The notes under the pieces were generated by a model. It was not told the origin of the DNA, did no database searches, and saw nothing but the letters and a program-made list of their open reading frames with translations. From contig NW_006767436.1 of the NCBI RefSeq assembly GCF_000264995.1, forward strand, positions 595,414 to 659,413: DNA of 64,000 bases, written 5' to 3'. Source of the stretch: Punctularia strigosozonata HHB-11173 SS5. Lineage: Eukaryota; Basidiomycota; Agaricomycetes; Corticiales; Punctulariaceae. Shown here in pieces: positions 1 through 11,611 of this stretch; the first letter of the stretch is position 1, and every line of letters begins with the position of its first letter. A program made the position numbers and the translations under genes.

Positions 1-1037
1 TTGGCGCCAGAGTGACGCATGCCTTGGATCATCGACGCGTGGTTCATCTCGTCGGAGAAGTACACGCAGCCGGGAAGCTTTGAGCCGAGGGTGGCGAGTG
101 TCGCGTCGTTGGCCACGTAGCACGACGAGAACACTAACGCCGCCTCCTTGCGGTGTAAGTTGGCGAGCTCCTGCTCAAGACCAAGATGCCAGGCGGTGTT
201 GCCGGCTATGTTACGGGTACCGCCGGCACCGTGTCCATATTTGTCGAGGGTACGGCTAAGAAGAATCGGATGAGCACACGCTCTGCCACAAAGACAGGAA
301 GTATAAGAAACTCACTGCATGGTCTCAAGGACGACCGGATTGTTGCCCATCCCTAGATAGTCGTTGGCGCACCACACCTCGACCTCATCCTTCAGATTCC
401 CGGTGTGAGCGACGGGGAACTTCTCGGCGAGACGATTGATGTTGTTGAAGTAGCGGTACGAGTTGTCCTTGTGCTTCTTGTCGAGCTCCGCGGCGTAAAA
501 GCCCTCGTAGTTGAAGCCAACCTTGGGCTTGGGCTTAGCGGCAGCGCTCGTGCTCGCCTGAGCGCCACCGGCCGCAGCGTGGAAGGGGCATCCGGCCGCA
601 GCGGCCTTCTTGGCTTCGACGCTCCTCTTCGCAGCGGCGAGGTCCTCGGCCCGGCGGGCAGCAGCGCGGGCAGCGGAGGCGTGCGGGCACATGTCAGGGT
701 TGGCGGCGCCGTGGAGCGGGAGGGCGACGCCCTTCTGCTCGTGGATCTTGACGACTTCCTCTTCGCTGGCAACGCTCGTCCCGGCAACGCTCGCGTAGCC
801 GGCGGCTATCTCGCCCGAGCGCACGGAGAGGGCGGGGCCCATGACGGGGCATTTCGTCGCCTTCTCGGTGAGGCGAGAGAGCGAGTGGTAGCGCGAGGAC
901 TGAGTGGTGCACAGGGTGCGGAGGGTGGAGCTGGCAAGTGCAAGCGTCAGCGGCGGACCCAGCTCGAAACGGGAGGGATGCGGATCCCTACGTCTTGGTG
1001 CGGCCCAAGAAGGGGCAGGACGACTTGAAGCGGGCAA
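1..1037 (-). CDS. HEM1: 5-aminolevulinate synthase, mitochondrial (5' part, truncated by window edge)
   Basis: This enzyme condenses glycine and succinyl-CoA to 5-aminolevulinate, the first step of haem synthesis in the mitochondrial matrix, using PLP. Exon 1 is 316..1037 and exon 2 runs from 255 off the left edge; the intron has a GTGAGT donor and the join gives [20 protein letters not shown], the conserved start of the catalytic core. Just before it lies [11 protein letters not shown], also typical. The leader is rich in Ser, Arg and Ala, as in a mitochondrial presequence. It carries three Cys-Pro pairs (KCPVMG near residue 65, DMCPHA near 115, GCPFHA near 150), the form of haem regulatory motifs in this family. 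The Met at 1037 is the first in frame; a shorter leader is possible. The C-terminal two thirds lie outside the window. Confidence 0.93.
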
Positions 1038-1340
1038 GGGACGAGAGTTTGTCCATTGTTACGACGAGCGTCGTGGTCAAGGACAGGAATGAGTTGGCAG
1101 CAATTCGGAGCTGCTCACGAGGGCAGATCACTTCGGTCGTGACCGGTTTTATAAGCGAGCGGTGGCATCACAACTCCAGTCCCCGTGAAATCACGCCAGT
1201 ATCATTGGCTGATTCCATCCCCGTCGGCCACTCCTCACGGCCGCGCAGCATTGGCTTTACCCGTCTCAGGAGCCAGTGCAGCTCTCATACTCATGGGTAC
1301 TCTACCATAGCTCGCGCAGTACTATACGACTCCCGAGTGT
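1038..1340. other. intergenic, HEM1 upstream region
   Basis: About 300 bases between the HEM1 start and the ARG8 stop, both on the minus strand. It must hold the HEM1 promoter and the ARG8 3' end. I see no clear TATA box or repeat. Confidence 0.5.
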
Positions 1341-3356
1341 CTACTTTCCCAAGGAAGCCAGGCATCCCTCTATCACATCCACCGCAACGTCCACATCTTC
1401 CTTTCGCACGATCAGACTAGGCACCAACCGGACAGCATCTTTCCCGGCAATGAGGAGCAGCACGCCCCGCTCCCGAGCCATGGTCACGATCTTCGCGGGT
1501 ACCGTCTCGTCTTTAAAGGCAAGTCCCAATATAAGGCCTCGACCGCGAATCTGCGGCTGCAAGATGTCCGGGAACCACTTCGGGAGAAGCTCCAGGCGTC
1601 CCAATAGGTACGCAGAGGTCTCAGCCAGGTGCGCCACGAATGGACGCTCGCTCAGCCGCGAGAGGACGTGGTACCCAAGCGCGCACGCCAGTGGAGAGCC
1701 TCCGAATGTGGTACCATGGGTGCCTGTGCATCGGTAAACCCTGAGTTGCATGTCCTGTGCCTAAAGCTCTGCCACACGGGCAGGTGGGAGAGTACTCACC
1801 GGCGGTCATGGTAGCCGCTACGCTGTCTTTCATTAGCACCGCGCCGATGGGATAGCCATTTGCAAGCGGTTTAGCCATAGTCACCACGTCCGGATGGCAG
1901 TCCACCGGCAACGTGGAATGCGCCCAGAGGCTGCCTGTCCTGTAGAGTCCGCACTGTAGATCGTGATGGTCAGTTTCAGTCACTGATCCCGAGCTAATTG
2001 GAGAACAGGCAATGGGAGAGATGGATGAATGAATGTATGGGAAGCCTTCGGCCGCCAATCTCGGAACGCGACCACGGACGAAGGGCGGCGGCGTACGCAT
2101 CGCACCAACGCTGCGCGAACGCCGCCTCCATCAGCCAAGCGTCGGTCGATACCGCCCGTCTTGCTGCCGACATGCGCGGAAACCTTTCGACCAGCTCGGA
2201 GTCCGCAGACCAGAAAGGAAATCACCCGGTCCAGAATCCCGACTCACCTGTACTTCATCATAGATCAACACCGCGCCGACCTCGTCGCACTTTTTCCTCA
2301 GCGCGCGTAACCACGCCTCCTCGGCGGCGGTGCATCCGCCTTCGCCCTGCACAGGCTCCACGATCACCGCGCACGTCCGCTCGCTAAACAACCCATTCTC
2401 GAGGTCCTCCGTCGAGTTCAGCCGTGCGACGCGAACGCCGGGCAACAGCGGCGCGAACGGTTTCTGGTACTTCGGATTCGGCGTGACGCTCAGCGCGCCC
2501 ATGCTGCGCCCGTGAAACGCGTTCTCGAAGCACACGATCTCGATCTTGTCGCACGCCTCGACGTCGTCCGCGCTCCTGCCTGGCGCCGCGGCCGCCCACC
2601 GGTCCTTGCCCACCTTGCGCGCGATCTTCAGCGCGCCCTCGTTCGCCTCCGTGCCCGAGTTGGAGAAGAATACTTTCGCGCCGGCGTCGGATGGGCTGCT
2701 GCCCGGCTTGTACCCCAGCCCGCCTTCCTGCTGCGTGAGCGTGACGAGCAGCTCGGCGAGCTGGCCCGCGTATTTGTTGTGGAACACGTTGGACGAGTGC
2801 GAGAGTTCCTCGGCGGTCTCGGCCAGGACCTGCGAAGCAATGCTCCTTGTAAAACAATTCGCACCTCTACGGACGGCGTGACACGCACTTTGATAAACCC
2901 ACTGTCCGCGTGCCCGAGAGCGTTGACGGCAATTCCGGCGCTGAAGTCCAGGTACGCCCTCTTCTCCGTGTCCCATACGTACATGCCCTGGCCAAAGTCG
3001 AGCACGAGAGAAGGTCGGGCGTAGACCGGAAGCAAATATTTGTCCGCACGCTTCAACACGGTCTCTAGCTGTGGATCTTGCGAGGAAGAGGCTTCCAAGG
3101 CAGACGGGAAGGTGTAGTTTGGGTGTATGTACTTGGTCGACGGAGACGTGGGCAAAGTAGGGACAGGTCGCGGGTCGGACTACTTGCGTATTGTCAGGGA
3201 TAAGTGTTCGCGTAGAGCGTTGGCGAAGATGCATACCTCCGATGCGAACTTTGCCCCGTTCGATGTCCATCGCAACTGCGTGCGAGGACGTTTCAAAGCC
3301 CTAGCAGCGACAGTCGTTCCCCTTCGCAAGCGTGGTCCTTGCTTCAGCAGCGACAT
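1341..3356 (-). CDS. ARG8: acetylornithine aminotransferase, mitochondrial
   Basis: A class III PLP aminotransferase that makes N-acetylornithine from N-acetylglutamate semialdehyde in mitochondrial arginine synthesis. Five exons can be placed: 3237..3356, 2889..3179, 2248..2829, 1800..1953 and 1341..1723, giving 509 residues with all phases agreeing. The N-terminus (MSLLKQGPRLRRGTT...) is a basic presequence without acidic residues. Family marks in order are FFSNSGTEANEGALK (cofactor phosphate loop), FHGRSMGALS, IYDEVQCGLYRTG (Asp that contacts the pyridine nitrogen) and MAKPLANGYPIGA, whose Lys forms the Schiff base, then GTHGTTFGGSPLACA. Ornithine aminotransferase is a related alternative, but the short GLYRTG pattern and the mitochondrial leader fit ARG8. 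It follows HEM1 on the same strand about 300 bases away. Confidence 0.92.
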
Positions 3357-3678
3357 GGTGTCTACGGCGTGAGGCGACTCGGATACTACCTAGTCTTTTA
3401 TCCAAGAGCGGCAAGCTGTAGATAACAGCCAGGCAATAGCAGCAAGACGGACGGAGTGTTCTCCCGAGTCATGTCGGGCAGAAATTGTGCAGCAGAGGGA
3501 CGCGCGCTCACGTGTACCGAAGACGCGCCAATATGGCGGACGGCTGTTCCGATATAACCGACCGCGGTAGGAACGCGAACTCTCGAGGTTACAGCATACA
3601 GCAGCGCAAAGAGAGCACCCGCGCGATGATTGGCGCGGAAACAAATACGGGGATAGACACAACCTCTATGGCTATAGG
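3357..3678. other. intergenic, ARG8 upstream region
   Basis: About 320 bases between the ARG8 start and the stop of the WKF-domain gene, both minus strand. Short open frames here show no coding character. I see no defined regulatory motif. Confidence 0.5.
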
Positions 3679-5037
3679 TCATGTCCGAGGCGAGGCTTCC
3701 AATGCAGCTAATAACGCTTCTGTTCGCAGTTTCTTGACGCTTGCATGACTTACTACCTGGGTCACAGCTACATCACCAGTAGCATCCTCGGCAGGAGGAG
3801 CGTCAACTGCTGGTGGTGCAACGGGTTCTCCCGCCGCTGCCTCCTTACAGGCTTTGATCAAGTTCTGTATAGCGATGGATCAGGATTGTCACCTATAAAG
3901 AAACGGCAATGCGATGTACCTCTCGACTACCGCCTTGGACACCGCTTAGATAGCGTGTCGCAAGGGTCAGATACTTTTCCGGTATCTGTAAGCAACGTTA
4001 TTCATGAATACATGAGTGCACGAGTTTCGCAATACTACTGACCGCTGTTTCTGACCATACGTTGCGGATAATCCAGTTCTGTTTCGCCTTGTTGAACTTC
4101 CATGACGTAGGATCGGCGAACTGCATATATGCGTAATGTAACGCTACACATAAATCCGTATCAGAACGTCAAAGCGTCTTGAGAGTCCGATAAACGTACC
4201 TTTGGACGCGCCGTCGGATAAGGTTACATCTGCGGATGGGTCTGGGAGATCAGTCTTTCTCCGCTTTGATTTCTTCGACTTGTGAACGCCTTCTTCCTGC
4301 TCGGCGTTCTCTTCCGCTTTGCGTTTCTTCTTTTTCTTCTTGGACATTTCCTCCGTCACGGGAGCGTCCTCGCCCCCATTGACCTCCAAGCTCGGCTTTG
4401 CTTTGTCCTTCGATTTCTTCTTAATTGGCTTGCCGACCTTCCCCACCGTTGCAGTCTCCCCCGACGGACGCTCCGCCTCATCTGCAGTTTTATTGCCATT
4501 TTCATCCAACGTTTCCTCGTCCTTCGACCTCTTTCCCCCTTTCTTCGGACTCGTGTCCTCCACATTTATGTCTGCGGCATCCACAGGGTTCTTGTGTTTG
4601 GATTTGCGCTTCTTCTTCTGCTCTTTAGCCTCGCCCGCGGGTTGCGCTTCCACTGACGGACCGGCTACGGCGTCCGGCTCGGAGTGCTTTCGTTTTCGTT
4701 TCTCCTTCTTCTCGCTCTCTACAGCTTGCTCTGGGACCACACTGCCCTCTTCTGCGCTAACGTCCGCCTTTTCAGACCGTTTCTTCTTATCCTTCTTCTC
4801 TTTCCGTTTCACGGTATCCTTCCGCTCGTCCACCCCATGCGCATTCTCGCCAACATCCGCCGGAGCCTCCACCACACCCTTCTCTTTCTCCTTTCGAGAC
4901 TTTCGTCGTTTGGAACCGTCGTTGGTAGCGCTGGTCTCTTCATGGCTTTCCGTCACAACCGCCACATCCTTGCCAGATTTCTTGGATTTCTTTTTTACCA
5001 GTTTTTCCGCGGCTGGCTCCTTGGCAGTGATAGACAT
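3679..5037 (-). CDS. lysine-rich protein with C-terminal WKF domain (C7orf50-like)
   Basis: Probable nuclear or nucleolar protein of 396 residues. Exons are 4200..5037, 4043..4143, 3920..3985 and 3679..3864. The first exon codes about 280 residues dominated by Lys, Glu and Ser with many KKK/KRK clusters that could act as nuclear or nucleolar signals; this part looks disordered. The following exons encode the conserved domain: YMQFADPTSWKFNKAKQNWI, then RNVWSETAIPEKYLTLATRY and LSGVQGGSRENLIKACKEA, which matches the WKF family typified by human C7orf50. The tail is Ala/Pro-rich. Family knowledge links WKF proteins loosely to RNA and the nucleolus; the exact role is unknown. The gene is divergent from ARL1 with 330 bases between start codons. 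Confidence 0.82.
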
Positions 5038-5367
5038 TTCTCCTGAGTCCTGAGATCGGACGCGTGCAAGCACGCGGTTTTGCGAAGCCAGACGACCTTT
5101 CGCAAGCAGATGTGAGAAGGAAAAGGCTATTTTAGCGCCCGTGTAGGCCCGGTCATCAAGCTGACCGGGGACCGGCGCCTCTCGTTCCTGACCAATCCTC
5201 GGACCTCGGTGGTGCCCTCCATTTAGACACCGTGCGCGACGTTTCACCTCTGGCGGTTCTCGACGTTCAGTCTCGGGATAGCTTTCCCTCTCCACCTCTC
5301 TCCATATTATAGCTTGACTGGGGTACCAACTTACGCTTGTGGACCTTCTCCCCTCTGACCTGGTGCC
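5038..5367. promoter_or_regulatory. divergent promoter region between WKF-domain gene and ARL1
   Basis: 330 bases separate the two start codons, so both promoters must lie here. Pyrimidine-rich stretches are present near 5283-5300. No canonical TATA box is obvious. Inference from gene orientation only. Confidence 0.55.
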
Positions 5368-6298
5368 ATGGGTTTGTCGATATCGTCGCTGTTCACGTCC
5401 TTGTCGTCCCTCGTGCGGTGGAGTAAGGACCAGGATGTGAGGATATTGATGCTGGGGTTGGACTCTGCTGGCAAGGTACGTGTATCCCAACGCGGACACT
5501 CAACGTCCTCTCCGACGTGTTCGCGTACGCTAACGTCGAGGCGCCAGACCACAATCCTGTATAGGCTACAGGCAAGTCATAAGCAGGCGCCTGTCTTTCC
5601 TACGCTGACAACGCTGCTATGAAGATCGGAGAAGTCGTCTCCACGATACCTAGTACGTGTATGCTACGTTGCATTGCCTCACGGAAACTGAAACATCCGG
5701 TTAGCCATTGGTTTCAATGTAGAGACTGTCCAATACAAGAACATCAAATTCCAGGTTTGGGATCTCGGCGGTCAATCCAGTATACGGTGCGCGCCGCGCT
5801 CTCGTGCCATACTACCGTCGCTCCGGCGCTCAATCATGACACGACCTGTGTGTTTAGGCCGTACTGGAGGTGCTACTTCCCGAACACGTCCGCCATCATC
5901 TACGTGATCGACTCCTCGGACCACGCCCGGCTGGCGACGTCCCGGACGGAGCTTCTCACCATGCTCAGCGAAGAAGAGCTGAACGGTGTTCCCCTGCTCG
6001 TCTTCTGCAACAAGCAGGACGTCGACGGCGCGCTGAAGCCGGCGGAGATCAGCGAGCAGCTCGGCCTCGCAGGCGGAGAGCGCCAGCGGGAGTGGAGCGT
6101 CCGGGGCAGTTGCGCGACCAAGGGCGAGGGACTAGAGGAAGGATTAGACTGGTAAGCATAAAGTCTTCTGGAGATCCGGGCTCGGCGAGAGGGCTGTGGT
6201 CTTAACAGCTGCGCTGATCCTTGATGCCCCGGATCCTTAACGCAGCATGCTGATCCACTGCTCTCCGTAGGCTGGTGAACGCCATCCAGAAAAAGTAG
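5368..6298 (+). CDS. ARL1: ARF-like small GTPase ARL1
   Basis: A 187-residue Arf-family GTPase that recruits golgins and other effectors to the trans-Golgi. Exons: 5368..5475, 5548..5571, 5625..5652, 5705..5786, 5858..6151 and 6271..6298, all phases consistent. It begins MGLSISSLF, with Gly2 available for N-myristoylation and an amphipathic helix. Nucleotide-binding motifs are GLDSAGKTT (P-loop), [13 protein letters not shown] (switch 1), [16 protein letters not shown] (switch 2; this form is typical of ARL1 rather than ARF1), NKQD and CATKGEGL. The second intron begins with GC, not GT (AG|GCAAGT at 5572), and its 24-base upstream exon is very small. Everything needed for activity seems present. 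Confidence 0.95.
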
Positions 6299-6780
6299 AC
6301 GGCATCGTGTGGTAGTCCGTACGTCAACTTCTCCGTTGCTCATCTCGCTTTCCACTGGGACACTTCGAGTACACTTGGACATACCCTACTCTGCACATTC
6401 TTATACCTTATGGATCGCGCTGTTTGTCCCGCGACGTAAATAATCACGTTTTTGGCTTGATTTCATCTCATCGCAAGCCCCTTGGCTGGATCTGGCTGCT
6501 GTAGCAACGGCGAACGCGCTCGTGAGAGGCGGTCCTGTGGTTCCTGATCTGGGCGGAATGCGTCCGCTCGTATGAATCGCCGCCAAGCTATTTTCGTTTC
6601 TCTGGTCCGGTCTCTCTTCCACCACACCCTCCCTTCTCCTTCGTTCTGGTGAACGTTGACGGCTGAGCCGGATTCCCCCACTGCCATTCGTTTATTTTTC
6701 TCGCTGGTCGATCTTCCAAACCGCGCTGCCCGTAGCACTGGTTCATTGCTCGCTTACGTAACCCCACCGACCGTCAAAAC
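6299..6780. other. intergenic, upstream of GPI-anchored protein gene
   Basis: About 480 bases holding the ARL1 3' end and the promoter of the gene at 6781. A CT-rich tract lies near 6610-6640. I see no TATA box. Confidence 0.45.
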
Positions 6781-7823
6781 ATGCGCAAATCCGCCGCTTT
6801 CTTCGCTCTGCTCCTGGCAGCGAGCACCGTAGCAGCGCCGACGCGATTCACTCCTCGTACGCAACATACGTCGCACAAAATGGCACTTCTGGCAATGGGA
6901 CGGCTGACTATTATCTCATATCAGGTGCTAACTTGGGATGTGCTGCCCAGGATGATGAAGGAGGCACGCTCACGAAGACGGGGCAGGATGGGGAGGACGT
7001 AACATGCCAATACACCAAGGCGGGCGAATGCTCCTACTTTGGCGAGAACGGGACATTTAGCTCGGGCGCGAGCACCTGCCCGAACGCGATGGTGGATGCA
7101 GGAAGCAGCGGTGCAGCCCAGACGACCCAGGCGCCTCCCCCGCCCCCCAAGACGACCCAGGCGCCGCCTCCACCAGCCGCCACGAAGGCCAGCACGAGCT
7201 CAGGATCGGGGTCGGGATCGAACGGATTCGCCTGCGCGCCTCAGGACGATGAAGGCGGTCAGCTCACGAGCCAGAGCGACGGCGGGGAGGAGGAGATCAC
7301 CTGCGAGTACTCCAAGGCTGGCGAGTGCGTGTTCTTCGGCGGGAACGGGACGTTCAGCTCGGGCGCCAGCACTTGCCCGAATGCCATGGTCCCTGCTGGG
7401 AGCTCTGGCACGACCACCACGTCGACCCCCCCACCTCCCCCTGCTACCACGAGCACGCCCCCGCCGCCTCCCAAGACGACCAGCACCCCCCCACCGCCTC
7501 CCACCACGAGCTCTACGAGCACAACCAGCAGCAGCTCCATCGCTGTCGTCACCGTCACTTCGACTTCGACGTCCAGCTCCAGCTCATCGAGCTCTGTCGA
7601 TCCTACGACGCTCAGCGTGCCGCCGCCTACAACATCAGAGGCACCCGTTGAGCCGACCACATCGATTGCAACAGGAGTCAGCGTCGGTGGCACGAGCAGC
7701 GCCGCTGCGCCGGCATCCACGACCGACTCTACGACCTCCGGCGCACTCGCGTCGACGCTCGGCAGGATGTCGAGCACCGGCGTCATCGGTGCCGTTGTCC
7801 TCGCCTCCTGGCTCTTGCTCTAG
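6781..7823 (+). CDS. secreted GPI-anchored protein with two copies of a four-cysteine module
   Basis: A 324-residue protein from exons 6781..6856 and 6925..7823. Layout: signal peptide (MRKSAAFFALLLAASTVAA); module 1 (about residues 30-85); a linker of proline runs with Thr and Gln; module 2 (about 122-180); a long Ser/Thr/Pro stalk with PPPPP runs; and a hydrophobic end (GVIGAVVLASWLLL) after small residues, as in GPI-attachment signals. Each module has the pattern C-x4-DEGG-x-LT, GE(D/E)-x-(V/I)TC-x-Y-x-KAGEC and NGTFSSGASTCPNAM, with four cysteines and an N-glycosylation sequon at NGT. I do not recognise a named domain. A paralogue with one module lies at 25850 and shares the same first-intron position and phase. 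Probably a cell-wall surface protein; function unknown. Confidence 0.85.
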
Positions 7824-8585
7824 ACGTGCTCCGATCGCACGTTCTCTAGATCGCTCAAGAAGGCGTGGATGTCAATGCCAGTGTCATATAGCATCATGGT
7901 TGGGGTTTCGAGGGAACGGACTCAAACGGACTTACAGCAGCGTTGGACTTTCACCGGCAATATCGATACTTGTTCGCAATTTATCGATAGATCATTCTTG
8001 TTTCGTACAGTCGATTCTGTACTTGCATTGCACCCTTTGCAACATTGTTCACTGTTCACTCATCGTACGGCACAAGGTTCTGGGCTTTCCGTCGGTACGT
8101 CCGTGGCTGTGCCTTCCTTACTGGTTTGCCCGATGCGCTCCCGTGCCGATGGCTCTTCACCCGGGTCGCCACCAGCACCACCACCCGTTTCTTGAAGAAA
8201 ATACCCCAAGATGAACACAAGCAAGAGGAAAGATATTGACGAGGCCTACGCCTTACAATCTCGGGCCGCCGTCGTTGTGCGTCGCTCTAACACCAGTGAC
8301 ATTTACCTAAGCCGATCCGAGGTCTGACGCGGGAAGTGCATTTAGGGCGGGGCACGATACCTGTTCCTCGGTCTTGGACTAGCGACACTCGGCCATTACA
8401 CTTGGCCCGCATTCAGGTGCGCAGAGGGCAACGTTCCCCGAGTTCCAGTAGCTGATCATTCTGTGTGAAGGCGACAAACGCTCGCGCTCAAGGGGTTCCT
8501 CGTAACAGGATGTCCGTATATGCTACCTCCTCAAGCTTCAGCCTCCCGCTAAAGCTTCGTCATACATACAGGCGCTATCTTTGGT
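7824..8585. other. intergenic or unresolved upstream exons
   Basis: About 760 bases. Short frames exist (for example from the ATG at 8211), and one or more upstream exons of the following small gene could be here, but I could not join them with good splice sites and in-frame sequence. Confidence 0.35.
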
Positions 8586-8919
8586 ATGGTCATGGAGCAA
8601 GAAAGTACGTCAGCCTCCTACCAAATCGACCTCCTCACACCTGACAGCGCTCCGGCAGCCGCCTTGCTAGCATATGAGAGCCATCGAAGAAAAGAGGAAT
8701 CCGAGATCAGGAGAGCCGCGCGCATCGACTTAGGTTCGCCCTCTCATTCAATACCGCTTACTCGTGTCACATCCTTTTGTCTGACCACGCTCGCTTTCGC
8801 CAGGTCGACGCGGTATCGTCCCGACCGAAACCGCCATAGCAAAATGGAAGGCGGATCGGGAAGCAGCAGTAGCTGCTGCTGCCTCTGCTGCATCAGACGA
8901 CAGCACTACGTCCTCATGA
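8586..8919 (+). CDS. small uncharacterised protein (87 residues as modelled)
   Basis: Two exons, 8586..8733 and 8804..8919, join in frame across an intron with donor GTTCGC and acceptor CGCCAG. The product starts MVMEQESTSASYQIDLL, continues with a charged helical stretch (YESHRRKEESEIRRAARI), then LGRRGIVPTETAIAKWKADR, and ends in an Ala/Ser-rich tail. I do not recognise the family. The downstream frame stays open exactly to the splice site, and the peptide composition is protein-like, which supports a real gene, but the start could lie further upstream in an unseen exon. It is convergent with the Inn1-like gene, 362 bases apart. Confidence 0.45.
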
Positions 8920-9281
8920 GAGCCGCCACTACCCGCCCCCACCTAGATGATTACCACACCACTTTCTGTATACGTTCCCGACTTATGTCCAACAAGGAGT
9001 AATCATCATATTGGTTGTTCATTGCGCTAGTACTTGGGCTATATATATAACTTGTGGCGTGATCTGCAAGATAGCAAGGGACAGACAGATTGCGGGGCGA
9101 GTAGGTGGTACGTAAGTAATGTCCGTGTGACGATATAGGAATGCTGCTGCTGTACGACGCGATGCGAGAGAGAGAGAACAAGCGGGATCCACGATCCCGC
9201 ACACGCACAGAAAACACCGATCTTACAGTACCTTCGCATCGCGTCTCAATATAATGTCGGGAGAGCGCGATCGCTCGATGC

Positions 9282-11611
9282 TCAATAACCCCCGTGCATC
9301 GCCTGCGGCGGCGGACCGGGCGGCACGAACTGCTGGCCCATCCCGTTCGGAGGCGTATAGAACGACTGGCTTGACGGCGGCGCCGGGGGCTGCGGCAGCG
9401 GCGGGGGCGGACCGGGGTAAGCCACCGGCAGCTGCGGCAGGCTCGGCCGTCCAGATTGCTGCTGGATGGGTGGCGGCGGAGGCGGAGGCAGCGGGTGCTG
9501 CGGATTCTCGACGAGCTTCGGGACGCTGCCCGAACTCGCGAGCGGGGGCGGAGGCGGTACGGCCGGCAGGGAGCTCTGCGACGCTGACGCCCCGAGAGGC
9601 GGCGGCGGCGGGACGTAGATGGGCTGGCCGGGAATGGTGCTCGTGCTGGGCGGAATGGGTAAGGACGACTGCCGATGAACCGGCTGCTGCTGCTGCTGCT
9701 GGAACCCTGAAGATTGCAGTGCCTGAGGTTGAGGCGGCAACGGCCGCGAGCCGCTCGAGCTCGAGCTCGATGGCTGGTCTCGAGGCGGCGACGGCGGCGG
9801 TGGGACCTGCTGGGGCTGGTACGCATGCTGAAGCGGTGACTGGGGTGGCGCGTAGCCCTGCTGGCCCGGTGGCTGCGGGAGCGGCACAGAGTGGGGTTGT
9901 GGCGGCACCGACCCCGGCGGCTGGGGCGGGATGTACGACTGTTGCGGAGGCGGGGGCGCGGACGCGGGCGGGGCGTACGACGGTTGCGGCGTGGCGGGTG
10001 GCTGTGGCGCGTACCCTCCGTACTGCTGCGGGAAGGAGGAGGAGGGCGCGAGTGGCATCGGGACGAAGCCGGACGGGACGGGCGTCGGTGCACCGTAAGG
10101 GGCATACGGACCGGGAGTCGGCGTCGGCGCAGGGGCGAAATCGGGGTGGGGCGAGTAGGACGGCATAGGCGCAAAGCCGGACGGCGCGGGCGTCGCGGAG
10201 GGGAGCGGCATGAAGCCGGACGGCGCGGTGGGTAGGCTGTGGCGCGGGCCATGACCGTGATGTGACGGGGAGGGCGTCGACGAGTAGCCTTGGGGGGGAG
10301 GAGTGGAGTCGTACGGCTGCGGGTGATAGTCGTAAAGGTGCGAGGCACCGGTGTAGGGGTTCGGCGGGGCACCGTACGGGTCGGGTTGCTGCCAAGCGGA
10401 CCAACTAGATGCGGTCGGTTCGGGGGGCGCGTCGGAGCGCCAGGTCGACCAGCTGTTGCTTGCGGGAGGGATGTCGGTGAAGGAACTTGAGGGGTAAGGA
10501 TGGGCTGGAGGTGGATATGTTGCGCCTGAGTAGCGCGTTGCGGAAGACGCCCGTCTATTGTGAGGGTCCTAATGGGTTGCGGGGTCAGGAAATCACGATG
10601 CACACTAGGGAGACGGCCATACTGGATACGTTTCTCTTCGCTGATACGGATCGCCGACAGCGAGAGCGCCGAAGTCGTCCACAATCTGGTCCACGGGCGA
10701 GCTCCGGCGCTGCCGCGCGGTGTTCTGGTCGTAGGGCGCGACGTACAGGTCCGAGCTGGAGGACGCCAAGGATCCGGACAAGGACTCCCGGCGATCATCC
10801 GAGACGAGACTGCCAGACGAACCATTGTGGCCACCTGGTCCGCCGGTGAGCGATCCCGACAGTTCAGTGAACATTCCTGGGCCGCCGTATTGTTTGCTCG
10901 TCTTTTTCGACTTTGGCTTCTTCTTTTCAGGCGCGGGTTCCTAGTACATGCGTGGGTATCCGTGCTCGAACAGCTAGTATGCAGGAGTGGTAACTCACAT
11001 TCGACCAAAAAGTGAGTTCGAGGTAAACCTCGCCGCAGTATCGTTCCTTGTTCGTCAAGGTGAACCATTCTGATGCGCGCCTATTTCAGCAACCATCGAC
11101 TGAAACTACCAGTCCCGCATTCAGAGTATTGCTCACCATCGGTCTCGCCTTTCGTCAAGACCTCGGTCAAGTCGACAACGCACTCCCCGATCAGGTCAGG
11201 TTCGCGCGGATCGTCCGCGAAGCAAAATAAGCGCATTGCTTTTCCGCCCTTGATCTTGCGCTCGCCCTTGGCAGCATCATTCTCCTTAGGTGGCGGGGGT
11301 GGCGGCGCGGCATCGCTGTCCGCGTCGAGACGCGCGAGCTGGTCCTCGGCGTCTTCGAAGAGGGTGAATCGGACCTCCTCGTCCCACTCGGGGTGCTGCC
11401 CGCCGCGGCGGATCGCCTTCGTGCGCCGCTTCTCGCCGTTGTACGAGACGGCGCAGTACGGGTCCTGCTTGCCGATGTGCCGCTTGTTGGGCAGATTGCG
11501 CTAGACGGCGCTACGTCAGACGCGTCGTGAGCTGGGGGGAGACGGATGTGTGCGCACGGCTTTGAGGATGACGACGATGAGCGTCCCGATCTCGCGCGGT
11601 GTCCAGGACAT
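9282..11611 (-). CDS. Inn1/Fic1-like C2-domain protein with long proline-rich tail (cytokinesis)
   Basis: 697 residues from exons 11558..11611, 11137..11500, 10999..11069, 10623..10940 and 9282..10568. The N-terminus is a C2 domain: MSWTPREIGTLIVVILKARN, LPNKRHIGKQDPYCAVSYNG, HPEWDEEVRFTLFED, RLFCFADDPREPDLIGEC and CGEVYLELTFW. The remaining 500 residues are Pro, Gln, Ser and Tyr-rich with many PxxP and polyproline runs (APPPPQQSYIPPQPPG and others), likely SH3 ligands. In yeasts, Inn1 and Fic1 have this layout: the C2 domain supports primary septum formation and the PxxP tail binds SH3 proteins such as Hof1/Cdc15 and Cyk3. The C2 loops do not keep a full set of calcium-binding aspartates. 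Function here is inferred from architecture. Upstream neighbour DMC1 is on the same strand. Confidence 0.75.

Noticed and set aside
7039-8214. 391-codon plus-strand frame across the first GPI-anchored protein gene
   Set aside because: Arg/Pro-rich shifted frame of the GPI gene, without domain or signal peptide.
8951-11068. 705-codon minus-strand frame rich in Arg, Pro and Ser across the Inn1-like gene
   Set aside because: It is a shadow of the proline-rich coding frame; it conflicts with the splice-consistent C2 gene and has the Arg/Ser bias of a shifted frame in GC-rich DNA.
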